Positions 27,711 through 36,600 of a DNA stretch of 64,000 nucleotides are shown piece after piece. The position numbers and the translations under genes are program-made. The first letter of the stretch is position 1; every line of letters begins with the position of its first letter. Origin of the DNA: an uncultured Planctomycetia bacterium (GTDB lineage: Bacteria; Planctomycetota; UBA1135; GCA-002686595); the NCBI GenBank assembly GCA_937952135.1, contig CALFYL010000303.1:1-64000 (forward strand), in the 5' to 3' direction. The notes beneath the pieces were generated by a model. That model had not been told where the DNA came from. It made no database searches and saw nothing but the letters and a program-made list of their open reading frames with translations.

Positions 27711-29265
27711 GGCGCCGGTCCTCCACTTCGGGCCGCGTCTGCCCAAGGACCCCAGCACGAACCAACGGATGCGGTGGAGCGAGCGCCGCTTCGTCCTCTG
27801 GTCCGCGCTGATGTACCGCGTGGTGGCGCCCGAGGTGCGCGACCGCGAGCTCAACGTCCTCCAGAAGGCGGTGCTCGGGATGTGCCGTGCGGGTACGACC
27901 AACGTGCAACGCATCGGCGATCGACTCCACATTCACCCCGACCTCGCGGCGCTCATCTACCTGGAGCTGCAGGAGCGCGGGCTGCTCGGCAGCAACGGGC
28001 TACCGACAGAGAAGGGACGCGAACTCTTCGAGGAGCAGACCCTCGATGCGCGCCGGATGGTGACAGGCCACGTGTTCCAGGACCCGTGGTCCGGGGACCT
28101 CTGGCCGCGCTTCGTCGAGAAGCTCGACTACGTCGAGTTGCAGCAGAACCCCAACGGGTTCCCCGACCTCGTGCTCGGCTCCAAGGGTAAGCCCCGCAGG
28201 GAGCGAGCATTCATGGTGCTCCCCGGCGACCTCGCGCTCCCTCCGGCCCCGGGTGCTTCTGACATCGTTCGCGTCACCCGTCGGCATCGCTCGGCGCTTC
28301 GACGCTCGGAGTCCTACGAGAGCGCCGACGAGGACGACACGTTCGCGCACGCGGGCAGCGTCGTTCTCGAGCGCGTGTCGCTCGTGGATGATCGGCCCAC
28401 TCCGGTGTTCGTCACGAGCTTCATGTTCCTGCCCGAGGCCGGTGACCTCGCGGGCGAGTGGCACGCGTGCGACCCCTTCGGGCTTGGCGTTAGCCCGACG
28501 CTGCGACGAGCGCTCGAACGCGAGATGCGGTCGTCATCGGTTCTCCGCTCGGTCCTCGAGGGCATGATCGGCCGCTCGCTCGACGAGCAGATCCAGGACC
28601 AGCAGCGCTTGGCAAGCGGGATTCGCGCGATGGCGATCAACAACGTCGAGAAGGAGCTGTCGATCAGTGCGCGCGATCTTCCCCAGTACGAAGACCTCGT
28701 CGCGCTCGAGTACGCCCACGTTGAGGCTGGGTTGCTTGGCGATTCGTGCCCGGAGCACAAGCTTCGCGCGCTCGTCGGCGATGCCCGGCGCGCACTCGAG
28801 ACCACCTTCGGCGCGATCTTCCAGCGCCATCCGCCGCGCCAAGTTTGGCGACGCGTCTACACGGATCGTCGGCCTGTCGAAGACGACGTCTACTGCCAGG
28901 GTGTCTACGAGGCGTCGGCGAAGGCCGTTGGCTTCCAAGTGCCGCTGCCCGAGGCTCTCGCTCGCGTGAAGCCCAACCACGTGAAAGCCGCGTGTTACCC
29001 CGACGGCAAATGGCGTCTTCGCGGCGCGATAATCGCCGCCGTGCTCGCAGCGCGCGACGACCGCGCGCATCCACTTCGTCGCGCCGCAGCTCAAGAGCCG
29101 AAGCTGCTCGAACTACTCGACGGCGTAGCGAGGGCCGGCGGTGCGGTTCACGCCGACGCCGAGCGTCCCTCCCTTCAGTCGGTGCTACCTGTCGTCTCTG
29201 ACGTCTACCGCGCCGTAGGTCTGCTCTCGGGCCTTGGCCATTCGTTCGACTCCGCGAGGAGCTGA
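27688..29265 (+). CDS. unrecognised protein with N-terminal winged helix, TerY-P locus
   Basis: 525 residues; I do not recognise the family. ATG at 27688 has a GGAGGG site six bases upstream; it starts inside the helicase gene. Residues ~55-113 look like a winged helix-turn-helix (ELNVLQKAVLGM...IGDRLHIHPDLAALI...TEKGREL), suggesting nucleic-acid or protein docking. The middle (about 130-260) is beta-rich and the C-terminal half helical. No Walker motif, nuclease motif, zinc cluster or membrane segment is visible. It lies inside the operon between the helicase and the McrB-like gene, spaced 6 bases from the latter, so it is very likely a structural part of the system. Confidence 0.75.
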   Translation: MALLFKREAPVLHFGPRLPKDPSTNQRMRWSERRFVLWSALMYRVVAPEVRDRELNVLQKAVLGMCRAGTTNVQRIGDRLHIHPDLAALIYLELQERGLLGSNGLPTEKGRELFEEQTLDARRMVTGHVFQDPWSGDLWPRFVEKLDYVELQQNPNGFPDLVLGSKGKPRRERAFMVLPGDLALPPAPGASDIVRVTRRHRSALRRSESYESADEDDTFAHAGSVVLERVSLVDDRPTPVFVTSFMFLPEAGDLAGEWHACDPFGLGVSPTLRRALEREMRSSSVLRSVLEGMIGRSLDEQIQDQQRLASGIRAMAINNVEKELSISARDLPQYEDLVALEYAHVEAGLLGDSCPEHKLRALVGDARRALETTFGAIFQRHPPRQVWRRVYTDRRPVEDDVYCQGVYEASAKAVGFQVPLPEALARVKPNHVKAACYPDGKWRLRGAIIAAVLAARDDRAHPLRRAAAQEPKLLELLDGVARAGGAVHADAERPSLQSVLPVVSDVYRAVGLLSGLGHSFDSARS

Positions 29266-29271
29266 CAGACC

Positions 29272-31740
29272 ATGAGCAAGAAGAACAAGCACCGCAATCA
29301 GAAGCAGCCACAGCAGGCCAAGACCCCCACTTCCTCGCCGACGCCGCCCGTCGTAGCCCCTGCGGCCCCCGAGACGCCAGCCGCAGCGATCGCGGCGATC
29401 ACCGAAGCGAACCACGCTGTCGTCGCGGAGGCGACCGAGGAAGAGGTGAATGTCGCGCTCGCCACGCCTCCATCCTCGGAGGCGTCGAACCTCGATCTCA
29501 TCGCCACCGCGATACGGATCAACGAAACCCTCGCGCTGTTGAAGGCCCGGAGCGACCGGCTGGCGAAGCGAGAAGAGGAACTCGCCGCCCTTGAACACAC
29601 AGTGCTCGCGCATAACGAAGAGCTGAACGCGCGTGCGACTGCGTTCGAGGACGTGGAACAACGAGCCAAGCAAACACTCGCCAAAACGAAACAAACCGAG
29701 GACGAGCTGCGGAAGCGCGATGTCCTTCTCCTGGAAAGGGAGACTGCGATTCGCGCGCGTGAGCTGAACGCAGAGGCGGACTTCGCGGCTGAGCGTAGGG
29801 CATCGCTGAAGCAGCTCGACGACGAGGCGACGACGCTGCGCGACGAGCTCTCCAAGGCGCGGGCGCAGATCGCCAAGGAGCGCGCGGACTGGGAGGCCCA
29901 GCGTCGCGCTGAGGACGAGCGCTGGCGTGACGAGCAGAAGCGAGCCGCAGCCGTGCGCGAGAGTGCCCTCGCGGAGACGGAGCGTTCGAGCGCCGAGCAG
30001 CTCCATGCCGAGCGCGAGGTGCTCTCGAAAGAACGCGCGGAACTGAAGAAGCGCGCGGCACAGGTCGAGCTCGAGCGCGATGTCCTGCGTGAAGACCGCG
30101 AGGCGCTCGACGAGCGAGTGGCGGGCCGTGCAGCCCACGAACTAGAGACGGCGAATGCCAAGCAGAAGCACCTCGAGGCGCGCCTCGCGAGCGCGCAAGC
30201 GACCAGGGACGAGCTCTACGAGAAGCTGCGACTTCGCGACGAAGCAGAGCGCGCGTTGGGCAATCGACCTCTCGACGAGGTGAAGAAGGAGCTCGATAGC
30301 CTCATCCGGGAGCGCGACTCGCTGAAGGCGCTGCTCGCCAAGCGTCCGAACCACGATGTTACCGAGCGGCTCGCTAGCCTGGAGCGCGCGCAGGAGGAGT
30401 GGGAGTCGGAGCGCGCCCGGCTCACGCAGGAGAGCGTCGCCGCCAGAACCGCGCTCGCGAAGGCGTCGATCGCCGTCACCGAGCTCGAGACGCTCCGCGA
30501 CCAGAAGGCTGCGCTGGAGAGCGCCCGCGACCTCCTGCATACGGCGCTCGAGGAGCTACGCAAGGATGTCAACGAGCGCATTCGACGCGCCGGCGGCGTG
30601 AGCCCATTCCCGGCATGCAGCCAGATGGACGGCGACAGCGGGCTCCAGACCCAGACGCCCGTGACCGACGAGATCTCCGACCTGAAGGCGTTCTGCCAGG
30701 ATCTCCAGCACCGCATCGCCATCGATCCGGCCAACCCGGACAAGGTGCTGTTCTACGAGCTGCGTGAAATCCGCTGCTTCTTGGGCGGCCTCGCGATGAG
30801 CCGACTCCACCTGCTGCAAGGCATCAGCGGAACCGGCAAGACGAGTCTGCCCCTCGCGGTCGCGCGGGCGCTCGGTGCGGGCTCGACCCTCGTCGAGGTG
30901 CAGGCCGGCTGGCGAGACCGTCAGGACCTCGTCGGGCACTTCAACGCCTTCGAGCGGCGGTTCTACGAGTCCGAGTTCCTGCAGGCTCTCTACCGCGCGC
31001 AATGCCCCCGCTATTCAGGGCTCGTCAACATCGTCGTTCTTGACGAGATGAACCTCTCACACCCCGAGCAGTACTTTGCGGACCTGCTCTCGGCGCTCGA
31101 GCAGGATCCGCATCTCCAGAAGCTCGATCTCATGACCGCGCCGGTCGAGCCTGCCCCGGCGAACCTCCGCAACGGCCGCACGCTCACGATCCCGCAGAAC
31201 GTTTGGTTCGTTGGCACCGCGAACCACGACGAGACGACCAAGGACTTCGCAGACAAGACCTACGACCGCGCGCACGTGATGGAGCTGCCTCGCAACCGCG
31301 CGCAGTTCCAACCGCAGCGCCTGCCCGCGCGCGCGCCGGTCTCGTTCGACGCCGTTCGCGCGGCGTTCGCCAAGGCGCGGCAGGATCACGAAGCCGAGGC
31401 GAGGGCGGCCTACGCCTTCGTTGACGAGTCGTTCGCAGACATCCTCGGGCGTCGTTTCGGGGTGGGCTGGGGGAATCGCCTCGAGCGGCAGATGCTCGAC
31501 TTCGTTCCGGTCGTCGCAGCGGCGGGTGGTACGGTGGGCGAGGCTGTCGACCACATCCTCGCAACGAAGCTCCTGCGGAAGGTCCGCGATCGGCACGACA
31601 CGCGGCCCGAGGACCTCACGGCCCTCAGTGAACAGATCGCGAAGGCTTGGCCGAAGCTGGACAATTCCACTGACGCGGTGCGCTCCATGTCCATCGTTCG
31701 CGACGAGCTGCGTCGCCTCGGAGCTGCGGAAGAGACGTGA
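29272..31740 (+). CDS. coiled-coil McrB-type AAA NTPase (CnuB-like)
   Basis: 822 residues. Residues 1-65 are Pro/Ala-rich and probably disordered. About 75-440 is an almost unbroken charged coiled coil (repeats of E/R/K/A with Leu at heptad spacing). The C-terminal AAA domain has Walker A GISGTGKTS near 516-524, Walker B VVLDEMN near 587, and the McrB-type element FVGTANHDETT near 647. McrB proteins are GTP- or ATP-driven rings that activate an McrC nuclease partner; here the next gene holds that position. A long coiled coil fused to McrB is the hallmark of the CoCoNuT subclass, predicted to work on RNA. The stop overlaps the GTG of the next gene. Confidence 0.87.
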   Translation: MSKKNKHRNQKQPQQAKTPTSSPTPPVVAPAAPETPAAAIAAITEANHAVVAEATEEEVNVALATPPSSEASNLDLIATAIRINETLALLKARSDRLAKREEELAALEHTVLAHNEELNARATAFEDVEQRAKQTLAKTKQTEDELRKRDVLLLERETAIRARELNAEADFAAERRASLKQLDDEATTLRDELSKARAQIAKERADWEAQRRAEDERWRDEQKRAAAVRESALAETERSSAEQLHAEREVLSKERAELKKRAAQVELERDVLREDREALDERVAGRAAHELETANAKQKHLEARLASAQATRDELYEKLRLRDEAERALGNRPLDEVKKELDSLIRERDSLKALLAKRPNHDVTERLASLERAQEEWESERARLTQESVAARTALAKASIAVTELETLRDQKAALESARDLLHTALEELRKDVNERIRRAGGVSPFPACSQMDGDSGLQTQTPVTDEISDLKAFCQDLQHRIAIDPANPDKVLFYELREIRCFLGGLAMSRLHLLQGISGTGKTSLPLAVARALGAGSTLVEVQAGWRDRQDLVGHFNAFERRFYESEFLQALYRAQCPRYSGLVNIVVLDEMNLSHPEQYFADLLSALEQDPHLQKLDLMTAPVEPAPANLRNGRTLTIPQNVWFVGTANHDETTKDFADKTYDRAHVMELPRNRAQFQPQRLPARAPVSFDAVRAAFAKARQDHEAEARAAYAFVDESFADILGRRFGVGWGNRLERQMLDFVPVVAAAGGTVGEAVDHILATKLLRKVRDRHDTRPEDLTALSEQIAKAWPKLDNSTDAVRSMSIVRDELRRLGAAEET

Positions 31741-33941
31741 GCATCCGAGTCCACGACCGACTCGGCGCTGCCCAAGAAGCGCGTAGCGGCGCTGCCCTGC
31801 TGGGGCGCCTCGTCGTGCGCGAGAACGCCCCGGGTGAGCTGTTCATGAACTCAATCCCGGCTCACGACGGCATGTTCTTAGTGCCCGAGTCGGCTGGACG
31901 CTGGCGCCTGCTGCGAAGCGCCGAGCGTGTCGAGGGCACCTTTGCGCGCGCTCAAATGCTCGACCCGCTGGACGTTGCGAGCATTCGAACGGTCGGACGT
32001 CGCTTGGGCGAGTTGTTCGACCGAGGCGGCACATGGCTCGATGTGCTCGACATCTCGCCGTTGGTTCCGGGCATGTCGAACCGCGCTGAGTTTCAGCCCT
32101 TCGAGCAACTGCTCGAGGAGTGCGTCGGGCATCTCGCCGAGGTGTGCAGGAAGCCCCGGACGCACTTGCGCGTCGAGGTCGAGCGGATGGCCGTCTCGCG
32201 CGCTCGGCGGTTCCCGGCGCAGGCCGCGAGCTACCTCGCCGCGCACACGGAGGACTGGGAGCGGCCAACTCTGCGCTCCGTGGTCCCCAAGAGGATCCTC
32301 GCCACCGTCCGCGAGGACCAGTTCGACATCTACGAAAACCGCGTCGCAGTGCGGCTTGTCGACCACCTCGTGGTGTACCTGCGCCGGCGCGTTCACGAGG
32401 TGACGCGGCTCCTGCGTGTGTTCGAGGAGGCGGCCGGGAACCACGGCGCGGCAGCCGTTGGCTCGCACTGGCGGCAGAGACGCATCTACGAGCTCTGGGG
32501 GGAAACTCTAGATGCGAGTGAGGCGAAGCGGAAGGCCGAGCGCACCCTCGCGCAGCTGAAGCACCTCCTGTTCACGATCTCCGGAATGAAGGACTCGGCG
32601 CTGTACCGAGAGGTTCCGCGAAGGGCGACGGTGGGCACCAAGCTCACGATGACGAACATCCTGAGCAACGACGTCAACTATCAGCGGGTCGCCGAGCTCT
32701 GGCTCGAGTGGGCCCGGCTCGGACAGGAGCGGGCCGTCCGGCCGCGAGCGTACTTCGAAGAGATGCAGGATCTCTGTCGATCGTTCGACAGCTTCGCGCT
32801 GCTGCTGACGCTTCGGGCGCTCGACCAACTCGGGTTCGAACCGACCAACCTCGAGCGGCCGCTCTCGGAATGCGAGGCGGAAGCGCGTCATGGCTCGCGT
32901 GTCGTGCGCTTGTCGTGGGCGATCGCCGACGGGGCGATCGCGCTTCACGGAGAGGGCGTGGAAACGCTGCGCATCGTTCCGCTGTGCAGCTCACTCGCGG
33001 CAATCGATGACGAGCAACTCCGAGGCGTGCTCGCTGACGCTGATGCGCACGTGGTCGGCGGCGTGACAACGGTCATTCTCTACCCGTCGCCCTCCGATGC
33101 CGCTGCGTTCGAGCGCCTTGCCCCGGAGCTGGCTAGGCGGCTTCGGTCTCTGGCCCACGAGGTCAGCAAAGCCGGTCAGCGGGCTGTCGGCTTCCTGCCT
33201 GTTTCTCCGTGGGACATCGGCAGCGTGGAGCGAATGGCACGCCAGCTTCGCTGGAGCACGACGGCCCCGACGTTCCTCGCGTATCCACCGATGATCGCAA
33301 GACCGGAATTGCCGGAGCTGGGCCGCGCGCACGCATGGCTCGAGGCCGTCGCCGATCAGCTCCGAATCGTGCGCGCACCGCTGCCGCACGATGCGGTGCC
33401 TGTCAAGCGGCTTGTCGATGACGCCGCCGCGCAGCTCCATCGTCTCGAGGACGAGCGGGAGAGCATCTCTCTCGAGCTGCGCGAGGTGGTTCGGGAGGGT
33501 GGAGCGACGGGTGTCGTCAATGCCCGCAAGAAGGAGCTGAACGCGCATATCGCCGAGGCGAAGAAGCGGCTTGAGGCACTCCAGCGGTTCGAGCGCGAGC
33601 TGTCGAGCGCGGTTGGGGTAGTCGACGACCTGCTGGAATGCCCGGCCTGCAACACGCGCGCGGACGCGCGGCGCGACTTCAAGTCGATGGGCCAGCACTT
33701 CTCCTGCACGTGCTCAGACTGCTCGACGGCGTGGGGCACGATTGCTTGCGGTCGTTGCTCGATGTCGATCCCCGTGCTTCGGCTCCACGAGACGGCATGG
33801 ACGACGCTGGCTGGCGAACCAGGATGGGTCGACCGAATGCTGGGGGCTGACGTGCTCGCTGTCCCCCAGGTGGACGGCGCGAAGGTGGGATTCCTCTGCC
33901 CGTCCTGCGGACACTGCCCGCTGGGCGCGCCCACGGCCTAG
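31737..33941 (+). CDS. DUF2357-family McrC-partner protein with C-terminal zinc ribbons
   Basis: 734 residues. A DUF2357 region lies about 130-260 (YENRVAVRLVDHLVVYL), as in McrC-like partners of McrB AAA proteins. A coiled coil follows at about 555-625. The C-terminus has several Cys pairs: CPAC, CTCSDC, CGRC and CPSCGHC, enough for two or three zinc ribbons. McrC proteins are usually PD-(D/E)xK nucleases; I could not find a clear D...(D/E)xK pair after the DUF2357 region, so the nuclease may be divergent or lost. GTG start overlaps the McrB-like stop. Last gene of the operon; no clear terminator follows. Confidence 0.82.
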   Translation: MSIRVHDRLGAAQEARSGAALLGRLVVRENAPGELFMNSIPAHDGMFLVPESAGRWRLLRSAERVEGTFARAQMLDPLDVASIRTVGRRLGELFDRGGTWLDVLDISPLVPGMSNRAEFQPFEQLLEECVGHLAEVCRKPRTHLRVEVERMAVSRARRFPAQAASYLAAHTEDWERPTLRSVVPKRILATVREDQFDIYENRVAVRLVDHLVVYLRRRVHEVTRLLRVFEEAAGNHGAAAVGSHWRQRRIYELWGETLDASEAKRKAERTLAQLKHLLFTISGMKDSALYREVPRRATVGTKLTMTNILSNDVNYQRVAELWLEWARLGQERAVRPRAYFEEMQDLCRSFDSFALLLTLRALDQLGFEPTNLERPLSECEAEARHGSRVVRLSWAIADGAIALHGEGVETLRIVPLCSSLAAIDDEQLRGVLADADAHVVGGVTTVILYPSPSDAAAFERLAPELARRLRSLAHEVSKAGQRAVGFLPVSPWDIGSVERMARQLRWSTTAPTFLAYPPMIARPELPELGRAHAWLEAVADQLRIVRAPLPHDAVPVKRLVDDAAAQLHRLEDERESISLELREVVREGGATGVVNARKKELNAHIAEAKKRLEALQRFERELSSAVGVVDDLLECPACNTRADARRDFKSMGQHFSCTCSDCSTAWGTIACGRCSMSIPVLRLHETAWTTLAGEPGWVDRMLGADVLAVPQVDGAKVGFLCPSCGHCPLGAPTA

Positions 33942-34127
33942 GGCTGTCGCTGCATGTCGCGCCCTGCTGCGCGCGGATCAGAGTGAGTCGTGGGTCGCCA
34001 CCCGCTCGTACTAGGCACACCCGTTCGAAGTAATCCCACGCCCGGCAGGACCGAGTTCCTGCGTGGTTGCGTGCGCGAACGAGTGATCGTTGCGAACTGT
34101 CAAGGCTCGGCCATTCAGGTCCACCTC

Positions 34128-34157
34128 AGTTCGGGTGAAGCTGGTCCACTCGGCGCG
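34128..34157. repeat. 30-bp direct repeat, copy A (IS21-like terminal repeat)
   Basis: Begins AGTTCGGGTGAAGCTGGTCC. It matches copy B at 34246-34275 at 28 of 30 positions, in the same orientation. Paired short repeats at the ends are typical of IS21-family elements, and an istB remnant begins two bases after copy B. Confidence 0.7.
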
Positions 34158-34245
34158 TCGCCGGGTGGCGCTGTGAGCGGCTGGAAATCTCGGCCCGTTG
34201 CACTTGGCGAGATTGCGGGAGAGCGTTCGGAAATACTGCGGGTTC

Positions 34246-34275
34246 AGTTCGGGTCAAGCTGGTCCACTTGGCGCG
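34246..34275. repeat. 30-bp direct repeat, copy B (IS21-like terminal repeat)
   Basis: Begins AGTTCGGGTCAAGCTGGTCC, 88 bases after copy A. It differs from copy A by one G/C and one C/T change. It lies directly downstream of the istB remnant. Confidence 0.7.
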
Positions 34276-34276
34276 C

Positions 34277-34720
34277 TCAGCCGGCTCGTTTGCCGCCGGG
34301 CGGGTTGCGGTAGGAGTGGCCCTCGATGACCACGATGTGGCTTTGGTGCATCAGGCGTTCCATCGCGGCCGAGGCCATCGGTCGTCGAGGAAGAGCGGAT
34401 ACCACTCCTCCAAAGCCCGGTTCGAGGTGACGATCATCGCGCCGCGCTCGTATCGTTGGCGGATGACCTCGCAGAGGTCGATGGGCTCGTCGCCCTCGAG
34501 CGGCCTCAGGCCCAGGTCGTCGACGATCAAGTGCTCGGGCGCGGTGAAGCGCAGTAGCTTGCGTTCGTAGCTCTGGTCGGCGCGCGAAGCGCGCAAGGTC
34601 TGCAGCATGCGATGCGCCGAGCAGTAGGCGACCGAATGCCCGGCTCGACAGGCGCGCTCGCTGATGGCTTGCGCCAGGTGCGATTTGCCGACGCCGGCCG
34701 GACCGCTCGGCGTCGCGAAC
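34277..34720 (-). pseudogene. IS21 family IstB-like ATPase, truncated and frameshifted remnant
   Basis: IstB helper ATPase of an IS21-type transposon. On the minus strand the frame gives GPAGVGKSHLAQAISERA (Walker A), then LIVDDLGLRP (Walker B), then SNRALEEWYPLF, typical of IstB. The N-terminal third is missing: the similarity starts right at the P-loop, at a junction with IS3 sequence near 34720. After LFLDD the frame shifts, and the C-terminal piece MASAAMERLMHQSHIVVIEG continues in another frame to the stop at 34277. No istA is present. It is a dead fragment. Confidence 0.75.
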
Positions 34721-34837
34721 CTCTCGCTCGCTCGGACGGATACGCGCGCGCGACGCGCACCAGCCGCTGGGCGACACCTGGAGCACTTGGCACATCAGAG
34801 CGATCGGATAGTCGGCCATCTCCGCCGTGATCAGCGC
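34721..34837 (-). pseudogene. IS3 family transposase OrfB, N-terminal stub
   Basis: A short stretch reading LITAEMADYPIALMCQVLQV followed by SPSGW, the usual start of an IS3 OrfB (IS2/IS407-like groups). The catalytic DDE part is entirely absent; the frame passes into the IstB remnant near 34720. It overlaps the end of the orfA remnant by a few bases, as in intact IS3 elements. Confidence 0.65.
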
Positions 34838-35146
34838 GTAGGCCGATCCTGTTCCCTGGCGAAGAAGGCCGCGCCTTCTTCTAGGATGTCGCGCTCCACC
34901 TCCAGCGTGCGGCTCTCACGACGCAGGCGCTGCGAGCTCCTCGCGCTCCGCGCTCGTCAACGCCCCCTCGGCGCCGCGTTCCTCGTCGATCTCGGACCGC
35001 TGGACCCAGCTCCGCCGCGCAGTCTCGGTCAGGCCAAGGTCTCGGGCAACCTTCGCAAGATTCTCGACCGTGCGCACCAAGCGCACCGCGTCAGTCTTCT
35101 GCTCAGGCGTGAAGTGTCGTCGTCTTCGTTTCGGCATGTCGGACAT
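34831..35146 (-). pseudogene. IS3 family OrfA (helix-turn-helix) with internal frameshift
   Basis: Starts at ATG 35146 (MSDMPKRRRRHFTPEQK) with the usual IS3 OrfA helix-turn-helix (VENLAKVARDLGL). The frame breaks after REELAA near 34925, where an extra C is seen; in the next frame the protein continues as LRRESRTLEVERDILEEGAAFF, the leucine zipper end of OrfA, to a stop at 34831. This break lies inside OrfA and not at the A-rich slippage site used for programmed frameshifting in IS3, so I take it as inactivating. Confidence 0.72.
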
Positions 35147-36576
35147 CCTCGCGCGTCCCGCGCGATCTGCGGTGTCCGAAGTACTTGGGGAGGGCCAGTG
35201 GGCGCCTGTCACCAGTTGGCCTATCCTCCGTCACGCGATTCGCCATGCGAGTCTTCAAGCAGTCCTTCACGAAGCCCGCGGGCAAATCGCCGAAGTCGAA
35301 GAAGTGGTACGTCGAGATCCGCGACCTTGACGGGCGCGCGCTGCGGCTCCCTGGAGTCGTAGTTCGCGCCGCGACTCAGGAACTCGGGCGCGAATTGGAA
35401 AGGCTGGTTTCCCTGCGGGCGGTGGGGACCACCGTGGATGCGGCGACCGCGAACTGGCTGGAGCGGCTACCGCGCGAGACTCGGGCAGGCTTGGCCAAGC
35501 GCGGACTTTTGGAAGCACGGCAGTACGCCGCAACCCGCCCAAGGGAGAACCTGCTCAAGGAGTTCGAGGCCTCCCTGACCGCAAAGGGCGTGACGCGCCA
35601 CCAAGTCAAACAGGTCACCGCGCGCGTGCGACTTGTGCTGGGCGCCTGCGAAGTTCGGCGTTGGTCGGAGGTCACGGCCTTGCGGGTCGAGCGGGCTCTG
35701 CACGCGACGCGGTCGCGAACCGATCACCCTCTCAGCGTTCAGGCCAGCAAATTTACGCTCGGCGCCCTGCGCCGGTTTTGACGCTAGAAGATCGAACATG
35801 GGCTCGCAAGCGAGGATCTGCTGCGGTTGCTGCGCAAGCTGAACGTGCGGGGCAACACCAAGCGAAACCGCAGAGAACTCACGGAGGAAGAACTGATTCG
35901 TCTGCTCGCGGCGACGGCACAAGGTCCGACGCTGTCTGGCGTGGCTGGAGCAACCCGCGCGCTCATCCACCGACTCGCAGTCGAGATCGCTCTGCGCCGT
36001 GCCGAGTTGGCGAGCCTGCGTGTGAGCGGCCTGTCGCTCGCTGGGAAGTCCCCCACCGTGTCGCTGCAGGCCAAGCACGCGAAGAACCGGCGCGACGCCG
36101 TGCTGCCGCTGCGGTGCGGAATGGCAAGCATCCTGGCGGCGCACGTTCGAGATCGCCTCGCGAGCGCTGGGGCCTTCGGTGTCTCAAGGTCCTGGAGAGC
36201 GGCCGAGATGCTCGCCGCCGATCTGCGGAGTGTTGGGATCGACACAACGGACGACGCCGGTGGCGTCGTCGACATCCACCGCCTGCGCCACACGTTCGCG
36301 AGCATCCTCGCCCGCAGCAACATGCCGCCGCGCGTCGCGCAGTCCTTGATGCGGCACAGAGACCGGCGGCTCGCGCTCGGCTCGTACGCGCACCTGGGCG
36401 TCGACGACGAACGCAAAACCCGCGAAGTGCTGCCGCACTTGGAGCCGAACCAAACATCGGTAGCGCTGCGCTCGACGGGCGCCGCCGCGAGCGACGGAGC
36501 TTACCGTCCTACTTACCGTCCGACGGCGCTGGACAGTGCCGGTCCGAGCCTGACCACGCCGCTTCTCGGCGCTGAT

Positions 36577-36600
36577 TGGTACACCCGGGGGGACTCGAAC
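36577..36600. other. probable attachment site of the island in the 3' end of tRNA-Arg
   Basis: The integrase faces the tRNA gene and lies on the 3' side of the tRNA, the classic layout of tRNA-targeting islands. The exact core cannot be set because the matching copy at the other end of the island is outside the window. No second copy of the CCA-acceptor-T-arm sequence was noticed to the left. Confidence 0.6.

Larger units (their letters stand above)
33942..34276. other. non-coding gap between defence operon and IS remnants
   Basis: No credible gene. It contains two copies of a 30-base repeat near its right end (listed separately) that belong to the adjacent IS21-type remnant. I see no rho-independent terminator for the upstream operon. 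Confidence 0.6.

Noticed and set aside
34900..34950. IS3 frame break as programmed ribosomal frameshift
   Set aside because: It lies inside orfA before the leucine zipper and has no A-rich slippery sequence, unlike the usual site at the orfA-orfB joint.
1..36577. CRISPR array or second attachment copy within the island
   Set aside because: No regularly spaced repeat set and no second copy of the tRNA-Arg 3' end was seen.
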